From Albula goreensis (lineage: Eukaryota > Chordata > Actinopteri > Albuliformes > Albulidae): a stretch of DNA of 64,000 nucleotides. Position 1 is the stretch's first letter. The number at the start of each line of letters is the position of its first letter. Below are positions 51,814 through 63,773 of this stretch, one piece after another. The notes below the pieces were generated by a model, which ran no database searches, was not told the DNA's origin, and saw nothing but the letters and a program-made list of their open reading frames with translations. The stretch covers positions 13,530,884-13,594,883 of the forward strand of contig CM040753.1 of the NCBI GenBank assembly GCA_022829145.1, in the 5' to 3' direction. Made by a program: the position numbers and the translations under genes.

Positions 51814-52196
51814 CAGTGTCCCTTAAACCATGGTTTGGAACCCAAAAATGGGTCAGAGGAATGGTGATTTGTTGGTCATCAAATGACCATTAAAGTAAGT
51901 GAAAACGTTTGCGGCTGAGCTTGAAAATAGGCCATATATCAACTTCAAGTGATCAACTACAAGTGCATGCTTACCCTCATCTTCCTCTTCCATGAGAGCT
52001 CATAAGGAAAATGGGGATTTTAGATATAAACACTTTTCTTATCTGAATGTCAATAAAAAATCTGAATGAAATGTTAGAATGAACTGGCTATGTTAGTCAG
52101 TTACAGATCAGCCATACAATTATGAATAATCACAGATTGCTAGTAATTGTAGTTTTTGAACCTGGATCCCATACAGAAAAGGTTTAAGAACCATTG
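51814..52196. mobile_element. hAT-like MITE, 383 bp
   Basis: Imperfect terminal inverted repeats: CAGTGTCCCTTAAACC at the left and, reversed, CAATGGTTCTTAAACC at the right (12 of 16 match), of the CAGTGGTTCTCAAAC type known from hAT elements. Flanks TTCTGGTC (51806-51813) and TTGTCGTC (52197-52204) match at 6 of 8, as expected of an old 8-bp target duplication. No coding capacity. Confidence 0.65.
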
Positions 52197-52899
52197 TTGT
52201 CGTCCATAAGAAACATAGTATTTTTTTCTGTTGCTACCTTTTTACAGTGTCTGTGGCATCTCTCGGAGCAGCACATTTGTATGGAAGTTGTGTGGTCCAG
52301 TAGAGCCTGCAAGTCTCCACGATTGTGTGAATCTAAGCTCTAGGTCACAGGATTTAACCCTCCTGCTTTTCTTTGACAGTCACACACAGTCAATCAACCT
52401 GTTTCTAGACCACACCAGGGCCTGCCACTAGCTGAGTACAAGTCTTAGAACTAAGATTAATATGGAGAGGTCTGAAGGTACTCTTGCCTTACCATCTGGG
52501 AGGTGCACTTGATGTAGCAGTAAGCGCCACCCCAGGGATGTGGCAGTTTTGACACTACTCAGATTCTCAGAATGTGCCTAATGGAAGTTGATTTGTTTGA
52601 CACGAGCACGTTCTTGATTTTAAACCCAGTGGTGGCTCAAAGTCACCAGACAGAAATGAGGACAATCGCAGTAGCTGCTTTTGTCTGTGACTGAGCAGGA
52701 TGTAAGGGCCTCCTGTTTGGCCGTCTATTGTGTCTTGGTTCATTACATTCCACACAGTGACTATGTCTTCTGGTTCAGCTACACTGAGTATTGCATCTCA
52801 AACCCATCCTCACTGTCCCTCTTACACTTACTGGATAAATACTATTGGTTGTGAACCTGTTTACTTGACATAACCTCTTGCTTTTTGCCTAGTCCTATC
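52197..52899 (+). other. NLGN1: NLGN1 intron, no gene seen
   Basis: Unremarkable intron sequence; the part from about 52770 may be a decayed SINE body leading to the tail described next. Confidence 0.5.
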
Positions 52900-52965
52900 G
52901 GTTCTTGTACGTCACTCTGGATGAGAACATTGCTGTAAATGTCGGCTAAGTGCGTAGATGCGAGG
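52900..52965 (+). mobile_element. SINE tail fragment
   Basis: CTTGTACGTCACTCTGGATG then AGAACATTGCTGTAAATGTC and GGCTAAGTGCG matches the fish SINE tail CTTGTAAGTCGCTCTGGATA AGAGCGTCTGCTAAATG. Older or shortened relative to the copy at 41525. Confidence 0.6.
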
Positions 52966-53611
52966 TAATGGGCAGTGGAGTTTGTCTGAGAGTGAAATTT
53001 CGGGTGATCTGAGGCTTTGGTTTATGCTTGCTTCAGCATAAGCTCAAGGCAGCGCATCCACAATGAAGCACATCCTCAGCTTAAGGAGATATTAGAATAT
53101 CATAGCCATGCTGACAAATCCAGGAGATCTGCATCTACAGGAACCAGTCCAGCACATTCAGGGGGGAATACTGATGCACTGGATGTGCTCCAAATCAAAT
53201 AGGCTTTGACCTTGCTTCTCTCAGATTTCCTTGACCTCCATCTCTGTCAGCTGTCAGAAGTGGGTGCCGCTGATTGCTGTCACTAGAAATGTAAATTTTA
53301 AAGAGGTAGTTCATCCTAAAAACAAAAGTCTTTCTTTTTATTTTGTGACACTGAGAAATGTCTTTTGACCCAACAGTGGGAATATGTTTTCCGACCTGAT
53401 TTGTCCACCAAAAAAGTCATCACCTGCAGTGAGTCATTCAGAGACTGTATATATATTTTTACTGTATATCCAGTTAGCAAACCAGAAGCTACATCATTAT
53501 CGCAGCTGGGGCAACTCTCATATGAAATATCACTGTCAACAATAGTTTTGTACATTGTTTTTTTGAATGCTGTAGTATAAAATGGCTGCAAGGTAGTGCA
53601 ACAGTTGTCAT

Positions 53612-53622
53612 TGTGTGTGTGT

Positions 53623-53659
<37 letters not shown>

Positions 53660-53664
53660 TTTTT
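53612..53664. repeat. (TG)n microsatellite with T tail
   Basis: TG run, one TATG interruption, then T8-9. Confidence 0.97.
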
Positions 53665-55838
53665 GTCTGGCCCTACAATAGATTGGCGACTTTTCCAAAG
53701 TGTCTCCCTGTCTTTTTCCCGATGGCTAGTGGGATTGGCTTCAGCCATTATTTTAGGATTGCCGTGAGTTATTATGTATACTGTTCAAAAGGAGTTCAAA
53801 ACTAATCAAACTAATGATTGCCAGTTTGGATTCACATTTGATGTTATCAGGAAAAAGTTTGGGTGTGGCATTGTCAAACCCTCTTTGTAAATTGATAAGC
53901 ATTAATGTGCCCCTCAATAACAGAATCCTTGGCTCAATGATGACTACATTCAAGTTTGGTTTCATCTAAAAGAGATTCAGATGTTAACCATTTGTAATAT
54001 ACTATCAAAGCACAATTCCTTTTTTGTCAGCCTAGAAGTTTCCTTTATAAAAAGGAAAATCCAAAAGACTACAAACCACATGGTACCACCCACTCTCTTA
54101 CCGCCGCACAGCCATCTGTGTATTTAAAAGATATTTAAACATTTTTGTCCCCCCAGTGTTAGACTGTTAGTAGACTTTGGGCTTGGACATTTACCCCTTA
54201 CACAGATTTAGTATCCATAGCCTTAAAGGTGAACTTGAGTTTGATTTTTTACAGCTATTTGCTATGCTCAGGGCCCATGTTATCTATCAATTGTTGAGTG
54301 CATTTTAGGAAAATGTTTTGTCATTCCTCCTTTTCCTCTTTATAGGCTGAGTCAATACGAGTCAGAAGGTAATTTATGAGTACAGAATCTGAATGGCTGT
54401 GGGTACATTGTAATATTTACTCCTGTGTATACATTGAATCACCAGTATGATGCTCATTAAAGTTTAAATTACTGCTGGCATTATGATACAATTTAAACTC
54501 AGGAATCCTTTTTAACATTGCTCAGAGCTCATTTGAAAGAGGACTGGGGCTGGGAGATTAACGTTTAATAGGAATCTCCGGCTAATTTCGAGTTGATATC
54601 TGGTGTCTTTGGTCTGTTCGTGAGGGGATTGTGTTAATCACAGCAGAGCTGGACTGTAATGCTTATCTGAGCACACAGTCTCCAGATTTGGATTCTGAAA
54701 CGTGTGTCTCTCTTTCCTCCTAAAGCATATATCAGATCTTAATTAAGGAAGGGCTGTGCTGAAGCAGTTTGCTCTGCACAATTTTTCTAGAAGTTTATTT
54801 GGGAAGACTAGATTTTTTAGCATGGATACTCTGGGACTGAGGATCTTTCAGGCTCTTTTGTTTCACAGGACAATGAAAATCTGAATTATTATTTATCGAA
54901 TTTACTCAGTATTTCAATGCTTGAAAAATAAATATTTTTTTCTTCCTGAATATGGACTGGTGAGTTTTTGTGAAGGAAAGAAACACTTGCATATATATGC
55001 AGAGACAATTGAGGACATATGCTGATTGAGTCCAGCCCTTAGTGTCCTATGACATAGAGGAAATACAAGGTGTCTTTATCTGAATCATGAAAGGAAACAA
55101 AATAATAGTTTTTCATTTTCATTGTTTTTATTGTCTGTGTTCTTATTTTTTATCATTGATGTATCTAATTATTTGAAAATCTCATCTGGCAGTGATTGAG
55201 TTTGTTCAGATAACTGGAGCGATTGGAACAGTGAATTTGTTGAGACTCTTACAGGGTATTAAATAATTAACCATTATTCAATTGATGTAAAATCCCAATG
55301 CACCTGTATATAAATGCATTGAATATGTTCGATGTGCCCTTTTTGCTTCCTTACTCATGTGGGACTCCCTCTCAATTAAGTTGCACAAATTCAGCCATGG
55401 AACTGAAGGTGAGGTCACAGTGCATCATAAAGCCTGCTCGCTCGGGAGTTCCTACAGAGATGGGTAATTGGGGAATTTGAGTAAAAATGTCTTTCAGAAT
55501 GGCGAGGAAGGCTCATTAGCCAGGCTGATATAGAGTCTCAGGGTGTTTCATAAATTATTATTGTAAGGAAGTCAATAAAAATGAAAGGTCTTGCAGATTT
55601 TCTGGGCGCTGCAGATGGTGATTGTGATGTGCGTGCAGGATGCGTATGGGATACCCCGTTTCCATGAATGTTAGCTCTGTAGCCGCACTGTCTAAGGCTG
55701 TTTGCTGGCCTGTCAGACAGGAGGAGGTATGTGTACTGGCGTGTGAGTGGAACTGTGGCCCATGGCCCTGCAGCTCCAATAGGGAACAGCACACCCCACT
55801 CACATTAGAGAAACGCACTACTGAAAGCCTGATTCTAA
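53665..55838 (+). other. NLGN1: NLGN1 intron with candidate conserved block
   Basis: About 54460-54780 includes TTAACGTTTAATAGG, AATTTCGAGTTGATATC and TTGTTCGTGAGG-type CpG-bearing text and AATTAAGG cores; possible regulatory element. No exon. Confidence 0.4.
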
Positions 55839-55891
55839 CTCTCTCTCTCTTTCACACACACACAAACACACATGCACACACAAAGACACAT

Positions 55892-55957
<66 letters not shown>
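55839..55957. repeat. (CT)n then (CA)n compound microsatellite
   Basis: CT run 55839-55852 followed by an interrupted, then pure, CA run to 55957. The 110- and 61-residue reading frames across it are artefacts of the repeat. Confidence 0.98.
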
Positions 55958-55960
<3 letters not shown>

Positions 55961-58519
55961 TTCTCTTTCTAGCACCATAATGGTAAATCAGCCATATCAA
56001 CATTTAGCAACAAATTCACAAAAAGAGGTGTAAAAGAAAATGCAAAAAAAAATGGTTTAGGAAAAACATTTAAGATATATATATGTGGGTCATAGTGTTA
56101 GAGTACCATGCTAACCCTCAGCTCATCTGTTTGTCTGAGTAGTGAGCTGATAATGATGACCCAGGAATATGATAAAATATGGACAGTGATATTGCAAGGG
56201 CCTCGTGACACTAAGAAATCTGTCTTTTTGCATATTTTATGAGTTGTGGTGGCTAAAATGCAGGTGCGCTGCTGTTCTGAAGGGTGTGCATACTGCATGC
56301 TGAGCTCAGATACGCAGCGTAACACATGCCCTTCCATGACCAGCCACCACCACACAGCACGGATCACTTAACAAGACATTTCTAAAAGGGCTCCAGTTTT
56401 AACAGGGTTTTTAAGATCATTTTTTCTCATTTGCTTCTGTGATTTGGGGTATCTGCTAGCACAAAAACGATATCACAATGTCCAAACAATTCTGTCACAA
56501 TCCACTTCATCTGACAATCTTTTCTTTTTCTCTAAACAAAATAATCCTTCGTTGTCCTTTGTTAAAAGACTCAGACATTTGTATAGTGAGAACTGGCAGT
56601 CAAGCTGATTCTTCCGTGGATGGAACAATTGAAAATAAGGGTCTATCACTTAACCATACAAAATCTTGCTGCATGACTAATGCTAAATATGATTTTGAAG
56701 GAAATATTTTTATTGGTTAAGAAAAGGCATTTTGATTGAATATGCTTTCATTGTTGCCCTTTCCACAAGGGCTCCTTCAATGTTGAATGGTTTAATGTTA
56801 TATAATTCCTCCCAAGACTCATATTTTGTAGATCTGTGTGTACTTGGAAGCACATTGTGCAACCACACGCTGCTACGTTGATCAATTGGACGCATTCTCC
56901 AATGCAATCTATAGCCAGCCGCATGCTTAATGATTTTCTGTCAGGATTTTAATGTATCTATAGGACAGGTCGATGCTTCTGTGGGAAGAATTCTATATTT
57001 TTGTGTGATGAGCTACTTAATCATTTCTGTTGATTACTTGTGTGAGAAAATCTATATCCATTTTCCTTTTGTCTTTTATTGGCCTCATGCTTTTGAAGTC
57101 ATCAAAAAACAGGACAGAACAGATTAATGGTTTGACTTTGGTTTGGCATACTTTGATACTAATTAAAGCTATCTGAGACTAATTTACTAGTTCATTACCC
57201 TTCCCCTGGAGTAGTAATATGTAGCCATCTACCCAGATATTTCTTGAAAGCATGGCAAGAGCTGTCTGCTCTTAAAGGAACCTTTGTGCTGAGTCCATTT
57301 TTTCTTTCATAACACTTTTATTCAATTGTCTCTCTCAGCACCCCCCACCCACCCATGCTCTCCCTCTTTCTTTCTCGCTGTTCATCTGTTCATGTCTCTC
57401 TAGCTCTCATCCTCTTTGCTTGTCTTTCTATCTCTCTGTCCCATTCTGGTGCCAAATCTGTTATCACCCTCCACAGAACAGAGGATGTATCAGTGTAGAA
57501 GCTGTCCCAGATCATATTTATATAGTGGATGGCAAACACAGAGTTGTTTTGAAATGAAATTGGATTTGGCAAAAGACACGTTATTGTTGAATGTTTTTTG
57601 GTTGTTTATCCTCCTCAAGGGTGTAATGTGATAAAATTTCCAAACTCTCTCTTGTTCCTTATTATTCAGATCATCAAACTGCATGTTTGACTATATTACA
57701 GGACCCTGCTAGCAGAGTGTGCTTAATGGTTGATTTTTAATTTTTTAATGTACCTTTTCAGAAGTTACTATGTATAATATAAACTCCCAAAGCATATATG
57801 AGCATGACCCAGGTACAGAGCATGTACTTAGAATAGTAGGGTTTTTTCTTACACCTTTGTCAGAATGACTTTTTGGTATAAGAATACTGTTTGCAATGCT
57901 GTTTGGTGCACAACAGCTTAAAGACATGAAACTACTTTAAAGCATGTTCCAGAATTCAAACAAAGGTTGAGAGTATGGAGATTCCACTGATAAAGCCTCT
58001 GTAAGCTCATGCAGTGTGGTCCTGTGGATTTCTGTCATGTGTGCATGGGGTGTGCAGACTGTACAGGACATGCCAATCTAACACAATGACCTTCTAGCTA
58101 GCTGAAAATAGGTGTCAGGAATTGTGAATAACAAGCAAATCATAATTTCCTCTTAAATAATCAAAAGGTCTCTATTGCCAGCATTGCCTCTACAGTGATT
58201 GGAAATGACCATAATGGTAATTAGTTTATTATTCTTTCAGTACTGCATACTGAGAAAACATATTTTGTACAGTTTTGCTAGAGGAACTGCTTAAATGTGA
58301 AGATAGATATAAGGAAGAGCTCATTTAACTTAAGTTGTGGTTGTGGATGTCACAAATAGACAAACTATATTTCACTAGGTGAAGATGATCACTGATACAA
58401 TAAACATGCAGATCATTCCATAACTGAACTTGTAATTTCAAAGAGATGAATCAGTCTTGAAAACAGTAAATCCAGATTTAACTGTTAGACATGCAGGGGC
58501 TATACAAACCATTGTCAAC
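55958..58519 (+). other. NLGN1: NLGN1 intron
   Basis: No exon seen. A pyrimidine-rich tract lies at about 57328-57445. Confidence 0.5.
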
Positions 58520-59290
58520 ACCAAAGAATGCATGAATATTTATGAATGAATGGAATGCTGACGTGAGACCATTTTTCAAGAAGGAATTCCTCCAATTCTT
58601 TGAGAGATGAAGTAGATAGAAATTTATTCTGTACTCTATATTCTAAAACTTGACACAAATGTTCTTTGATTAAGTTTTGGGGAGGCAAAATGTTTGACTT
58701 CATTATGTTTTTTGAAACCACTTTTGAATCTGTTCAGCAGTGTTAATGAAGGAGCACATGATACTCCTAGGCACCTGAAATGGCTGTATTCCTTACTCTG
58801 GCTGTGATCCTGCCATGTAGAGTAATAATCAGACCCACTGCTCTGAAGAGATGGCTGCCCATACCAAATAATTCCACCATCATGTTGAACAGTTGGGAAC
58901 CAACTTGAGTTGACTGCTTCCTTTGGCTTTCCTCAAGTATAAACCCACTGAGATTTAGGAAGAAGGGCAGAAGATGACTTGTCATACCATATGACTTTCT
59001 TCCACTGCTCACAAGTCCAGCTCTTGTGCACATACAGCAGGTTGTCTGGTTGCATTGGATACAATTGACTTCTGGATAACAGCCCTACCATAAATATACA
59101 TTTGGTAAAGCCCATGCCTCACAGTTTCTGTTGTGACTGATTCAACATAGATGTAGACTCAGTGAGTGATTATTTTTGAGGCCACTGCATTTTTGTGGTT
59201 TTCAGTCATCCTCCTGTTATAATGTCTGTCTGTCCCTGTGATCTTTAATTTGGTCTTTCTTGATGCTGTTTTTGTCTTGATTAGTCTTAG
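58520..59290 (-). pseudogene. Dead Tc1/mariner-family transposase
   Basis: Reading the - strand from about 59290 down, frames shift several times but family motifs appear in order. An N-terminal DNA-binding part has KITGTDRHYNRRMTENH. Next comes ETVRHGLYQMYIYGRA (cf. ETVRRxLHxxGxxGRA), then SWTCEQWKKVIWYDKSSS (cf. WTxEQWKKVIWSDESSF, first catalytic Asp kept, downstream residues changed), then VGLIITLHGRITAR (cf. VGPIITLHGRITARE). The C-terminal part has LEYRVQNKFLSTSSLKELEE (cf. LExRVRNRFxxPxSLKxLE). The stretch with the second catalytic Asp appears deleted. Terminal inverted repeats were not found. Inactive and old, inserted antisense to NLGN1. Confidence 0.88.
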
Positions 59291-61056
59291 TTATTAGATT
59301 CTTTAGTTTTATAGTTTCTGTGACTGAGGAACATACAATTCAAATATATTTTATTGTTTCTTCAAAACACTTCAAAAAGTTCATGTTTTACCCTGGGACT
59401 CTTCTGGACATCATTCACAGTAATTTCCTTTAATGTTCCAATTTCTCTGCCACACAAACAGTGATTTCAGAGGCCAGACAATGCAATGAGAAATGTTCCC
59501 TTGCCCTATGTATGAAATCAGTGACAAACCATTAGAATTAGGACTGGGGAAAAATCACTTTGGCTACAGTTTTATACAGTGCTGACTAGAGATCAGTATC
59601 AGGGCCCTACCTGTGACCTGTGGGTAAGAGCAGGCCTGATTAATGATTTAGTATAGCAGATTCACATCACACTGCATGGCTTTCAATTTTACATCATATC
59701 ACAGCATAATTCTATCTTCAGAAGACTTTTTGTGATTCCTCTATTGTTTTTAGTTTTGAGTTTGACAAGTCTATCTTTTATTTTATTCATAAAATAATTT
59801 GGTGTTTTGAATAATAATTTTGAAACAGTGGAGACAGAGATGGTATTGGAGGGCATCCAAACTGAATGCATCCTTTTTTCTCTCAGTTTTGGGAACCTCT
59901 CTCCATTCTGCCTGGTGGGTCCTCAATTGGTGGTCTGGGCAGTTCTTCAGGGAAGTGAGTAATAATGTCAGCCACATGCAACTTGAGGTGTTTCTGGTAT
60001 GTTTCATTTTTGCACTCTTTTCCTTAAGAAAATAAAGAATTCACTTTTAAATCTCTCCTTCCTGTTATTGGTCTCTTCACTCTTTAGTGTAGAGAATTAA
60101 GCCTTCCTTTGATGAAACTAAATACAGCTGAGTGTATGAGATGGTAGAAATGACAGCTCTTTCATGGACAACATTAAACCAGCCTCCTGTCTTACCTTAT
60201 TCAGCAGCACAATATCAAAGGCTTTCTAGAAAACAACTCCTGGTTCTTGCAGCTCTCCTGTAATCTAAGGGAAGTGAGGGTGAACGTCCCAGCATGCATT
60301 TGTCCAGTTTCTAGTACATCCTTGGAATGTTATCTCTACGTCACAAGGAACAGCCATAGGATCATATGTAGATTACTTTTTATGCGAAAAGAAGGGATTT
60401 TATATCTGCAGGGTTATTTTCCCAGTGCTTGGGGAATGTTGCTAGATTGGATTATTTTGCCACCAATTTATCAAGGATCCATTACAAACAGGCTCATTTT
60501 GTTTAGTGCATAACCTTTGTCCATTTATTGGACATTATATTTTCTGGTTTAGGATAGTAATATAAAGAAAGAAACATGACGTGTTATTGAGTTTTAGTTA
60601 AATAATGTCTTAATGGAAGAGTTTTACAGTGCTGCTGTGTATGACATTATGGATACACTGCATTGTAAAATAAAACACAAAACTTTATAATTCACTTTTT
60701 CATCTGCAATCCCCTTGTTAGCTGCAGATTCATTGTCAGAAAGATGAAATATTGATTGGAAATAAGATTTAAAATTTTCCAGTTCAAATCAAAGCACAAA
60801 ACTTCTGTACAGACTCCAAAAAAGAAAAGAAAAAAAAGCCTGCTGAAATTAATTTCCCCAAACTTAGAAACGATGCTGCAGAAATGTGATTTGCCTTTTC
60901 AGACGAGGGACTTGGGCTGAAGGATGTCGACGGCAGCAGCTCCGTTTCAGCGCCAGGCGTGTGCCGCACCCGCTTTCATCCCATAGTATTAATGCAGTGC
61001 TTTGAAATTGAAATGATTTGAAAACATAATGCGGTGGCAAATTAGCCCGCTTGCTG
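59291..61056 (+). other. NLGN1: NLGN1 intron
   Basis: No exon found. About 60900-61030 has a dozen CpG and follows a ccttttcag acceptor-like site, but no neuroligin coding or matching donor is visible. Possibly a conserved element. Confidence 0.45.
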
Positions 61057-61816
61057 TCTTACTGAGGTTGTGCCTCTTTGAACATCGCTCCCCCTGTTTC
61101 ACAGAGGACGGCATGCCCGTGACTCCATGGCTCTCCTCCTTTCTCTGTGTCTGTGCTACTCTCCCTCTGGTCCTTAGAGGATAGCATGCCTGCAAAGCTG
61201 CAGTTCTCCTCCTTTCTCTGTATCTGTGCTGTTCTCCCCCTGTTCCTCAGAGGAAGGCCTGTCTGCAAAGCTATGGTTCTCCTCCTTTCTCTGTATCTGT
61301 GCTGTTCTCCTCCTGTTCCTCAGAAGAAGGCCTGTCTGCAAAGCTACGGTTCTCCTCCTTTCTCTGTATCTGTGCTGTTCTCCTCCTGTTCCTCAGAAGA
61401 AGGCCTGTCTGCAAAGCTACGGTTCTCCTCCTTTCTCTGTATCTGTGCTGTTCTCCTCCTGTTCCTCAGAGGAAGGCCTGTCTGCAAAGCTATGGTTCTC
61501 CTCCTTTCTCTGTATCTGTGCTGTTCTCCTCCTGTTCCTCAGAAGAAGGCCTGTCTGCAAAGCTACGGTTCTCCTCCTTTCTCTGTATCTGTGCTGTTCT
61601 CCTCCTGTTCCTCAGAGGAAGGCTTGTCTGCAAAGCTACGGTTCTCCTCCTATCTCTGTCTGTGCTGTTCTTCCCCTGTTCCTCAGAGGATAGCGTGCCC
61701 ATTACACTGTGGCTCTCCTCCTATCTCTGTGTCTGTGCTGTTCTCCCACTGTTCCTCAGAGGATAGCGTGCCCATTACACTGTGGCTCTCCTCCTTTCTC
61801 TGTGTCTGTGCTGCTC
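61057..61816 (+). repeat. 73-bp tandem array, ten units plus a partial
   Basis: Unit starts are at 61057, 61130, 61203, 61276, 61349, 61422, 61495, 61568, 61641, 61712 and 61785 (partial); one unit is 71 bp. Each central unit is GTTCTCCTCCTTTCTCTGTA then TCTGTGCTGTTCTCCTCCTG then TTCCTCAGARGAAGGCCTGT and CTGCAAAGCTAYG. Central units are nearly identical; edge units differ (CCATTACACTGTG ending). The pyrimidine tract plus CAG makes each of eight units (ends near 61250, 61323, 61396, 61469, 61542, 61615, 61686 and 61759) a strong acceptor look-alike on the gene's sense strand. Because the unit is 73 bp without stops, long frames open in all three phases; I do not regard them as coding. Confidence 0.95.
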
Positions 61817-61821
61817 TTAAG

Positions 61822-62020
61822 CAGGTGTTGCCAACCCTGGGCCTGAAGAGCTACAAGGTGTGTTGGTTTTCTCCCTAGACGTTTAGAGAAGAGTTCATCA
61901 TCTAGTTCATCGGGTTTCACAAAACGATGAAACCCGATGCGGTGAGTTAACTGTTTATTACCGGTGCTAGCTGATAAACCAGCACACCCTGTAGCTCTCC
62001 CTGAGAGATGACCACCCCTG
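61822..62020. mobile_element. Small palindromic MITE, hAT-like
   Basis: Left end CAGGTGTTGCCAACCCTGGG and GAGCTACAAGGTGTGTTGG; right end, reversed, CAGGGGTGGTC and GAGCTACAGGGTGTGCTGG. This is the well-known fish CAGGGGTGTCCAACCCTGG terminal type. Flanks CTCTTAAG and CTGTACAG match at 5 of 8, weak evidence for an 8-bp target duplication. A perfect 12-bp stem with 8-nt loop (61908-61939) lies in the middle, and a CGGTGAGT donor-like sequence (61940-61947) follows it. Confidence 0.65.
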
Positions 62021-62906
62021 CTGTACAGTTTGGGTGCAGTTATCCCCTCCTGTACAGACAAGAGGGGAGCTTTTGACCACAGCGCATTGCTCCTTCAACA
62101 GGGAAGCAACACGGATGGTGAGAAAGTGGAGCTCTGTTTCAGAACCATGTACCAGCGCTTTCTTAGGGACTCTACCCCCCCCTCCCACCCACCCCCTGGG
62201 CAAACCTAGTAGACCCCTGTTCAGCACAGTGGTGTTTAGCTCAGCAGTAGGGGCATATCTGGAGTTTTATCTGGCTTTGTCTGCCTCTCATTAATTAGGT
62301 CGTTAGCATCTGTGCGGTATGGATGGGCTTGTTTGGCAAATGGGTTTATCACAGAACCATTTTTAAAACTGAAAGCTTAGCTGCTGTTGTCTTTACTGAA
62401 GTTTGGTGGCATGTGGCACTCATTTTGATGAAGTGGAGAGGCCCACCTGGCCTTACCCACACCTCACAGCCTCATTAAAAAGTTCTCTAACAGTGAACTT
62501 TAACGAAATTGAACACAAGAAAAAACAAAATCACAGATGGATTAAGAGATATGTATTGCGGTTCATAAGTGCCAGAGCCTCCCTGACAATGCAGTCTCAC
62601 AGGGTTGATTGTTGCAGTGGTGTGTCCTGTGTAAAACAGGAAGGGGCTCGCTCCTGGGTGACATTCAATGAGCATGGTGATGTACCTTGGTTACTGTTTT
62701 GAGGATTAGCAGCTAAACAGCTGCATTGAGTTGCAACACACAGTTATTCCATACCCACTGCACAATTCACAGGTTTGTCCTTCAGGGCCTATACCATGAG
62801 ACTGCCTTTAAGGTCCCCTTGATGCATCAAAGTGGGAAACGAATAGAGTCACAACAGCACTGTCTGTGGAAAAAGTAGACATTTCAGCGTAGGCTTTTCT
62901 TTTTGT

Positions 62907-62931
62907 GGGGGAGGGTGGGGAAGGGGAGGGG
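62907..62931 (+). other. G-quadruplex motif
   Basis: Runs of 3-5 G separated by A, T or AA on the sense strand. Confidence 0.7.
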
Positions 62932-63674
62932 CGGTTTGCATGAAGGGCAGAATTTTGAGCAGTGCTTGAAAAGAATATGGGAAAGGAATATGGAAATGAG
63001 AGTCTTGCTTGGAAAGGGAAATGGCTGTCTATAAATTTTAAAAAAGAGCAGCTCATTCAGATTATTCCCTGAAACTGAAATACTATAATATTATCTATGA
63101 GGCAGTTCAAGCAGAGAGTTAAAAAGAAGCACTTTGCTCTTAATTTTCAATTAAGTATTTTCAATAGGATGAATTTATTATAGACTCTTATTCATAATAA
63201 GTGTGAGTATATTTGCTTTTTAGCGTCATTCCTACAGTGTAATCACAGTGATATCATCAGAATATATGGTAATAACTGTAGTATTATTTTTAGTCCATCT
63301 GTATGACACACCTACCATGAGATAAGTATAGCCTCTGGTGGATAATCGGTTTTATTGTAACATACCTTCTGATGTTCCACTGTTTTTTTTATTTCAAACA
63401 AAATTTCCGGGTTGCGCCCAGAGGGACATGTACTTCATATCGGTCGACTAAGGGTGAAACATCATATTTTTACATTTAAAAAATGGAACCATTTTTCTAC
63501 CATGATATTATGCTTGGACTTCTGTCTGGAAAATGCTTTGAGGCAGCACCTTTCCTTTCCGCTGCTGAGAATAAATTCCATGGAATGTCAGTATTTGTCT
63601 GTTAATGAAATAGTTTGAATGTTCATTTGCTAAATTCTGTATAACTCTGTGTCTGAGGTTGGGGAAGAGCTAGT

Positions 63675-63711
63675 GGGGGGAGGGGTATGGGGGGGGGTGG
63701 GGAAAAGGGGG
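63675..63711 (+). other. G-quadruplex motif
   Basis: Five long G runs (4-9 G) with short loops on the sense strand. Confidence 0.75.
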
Positions 63712-63773
63712 AATGGGTTCACTGACATCACCCAGCAGGATATATGCTCATTTCCGGGGGTTAGTCACTTTCC

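Noticed and set aside
55640..56003. Open frames of 110 and 61 residues with His-Thr or Cys-Val runs
   Set aside because: They translate the CA/TG microsatellite.
61147..61878. 243-residue open frame, with 155-residue frames in the other two phases
   Set aside because: Produced by a stop-free 73-bp tandem repeat; the unit length is not a multiple of three, so the same peptides recur in all phases. No start context or protein family.
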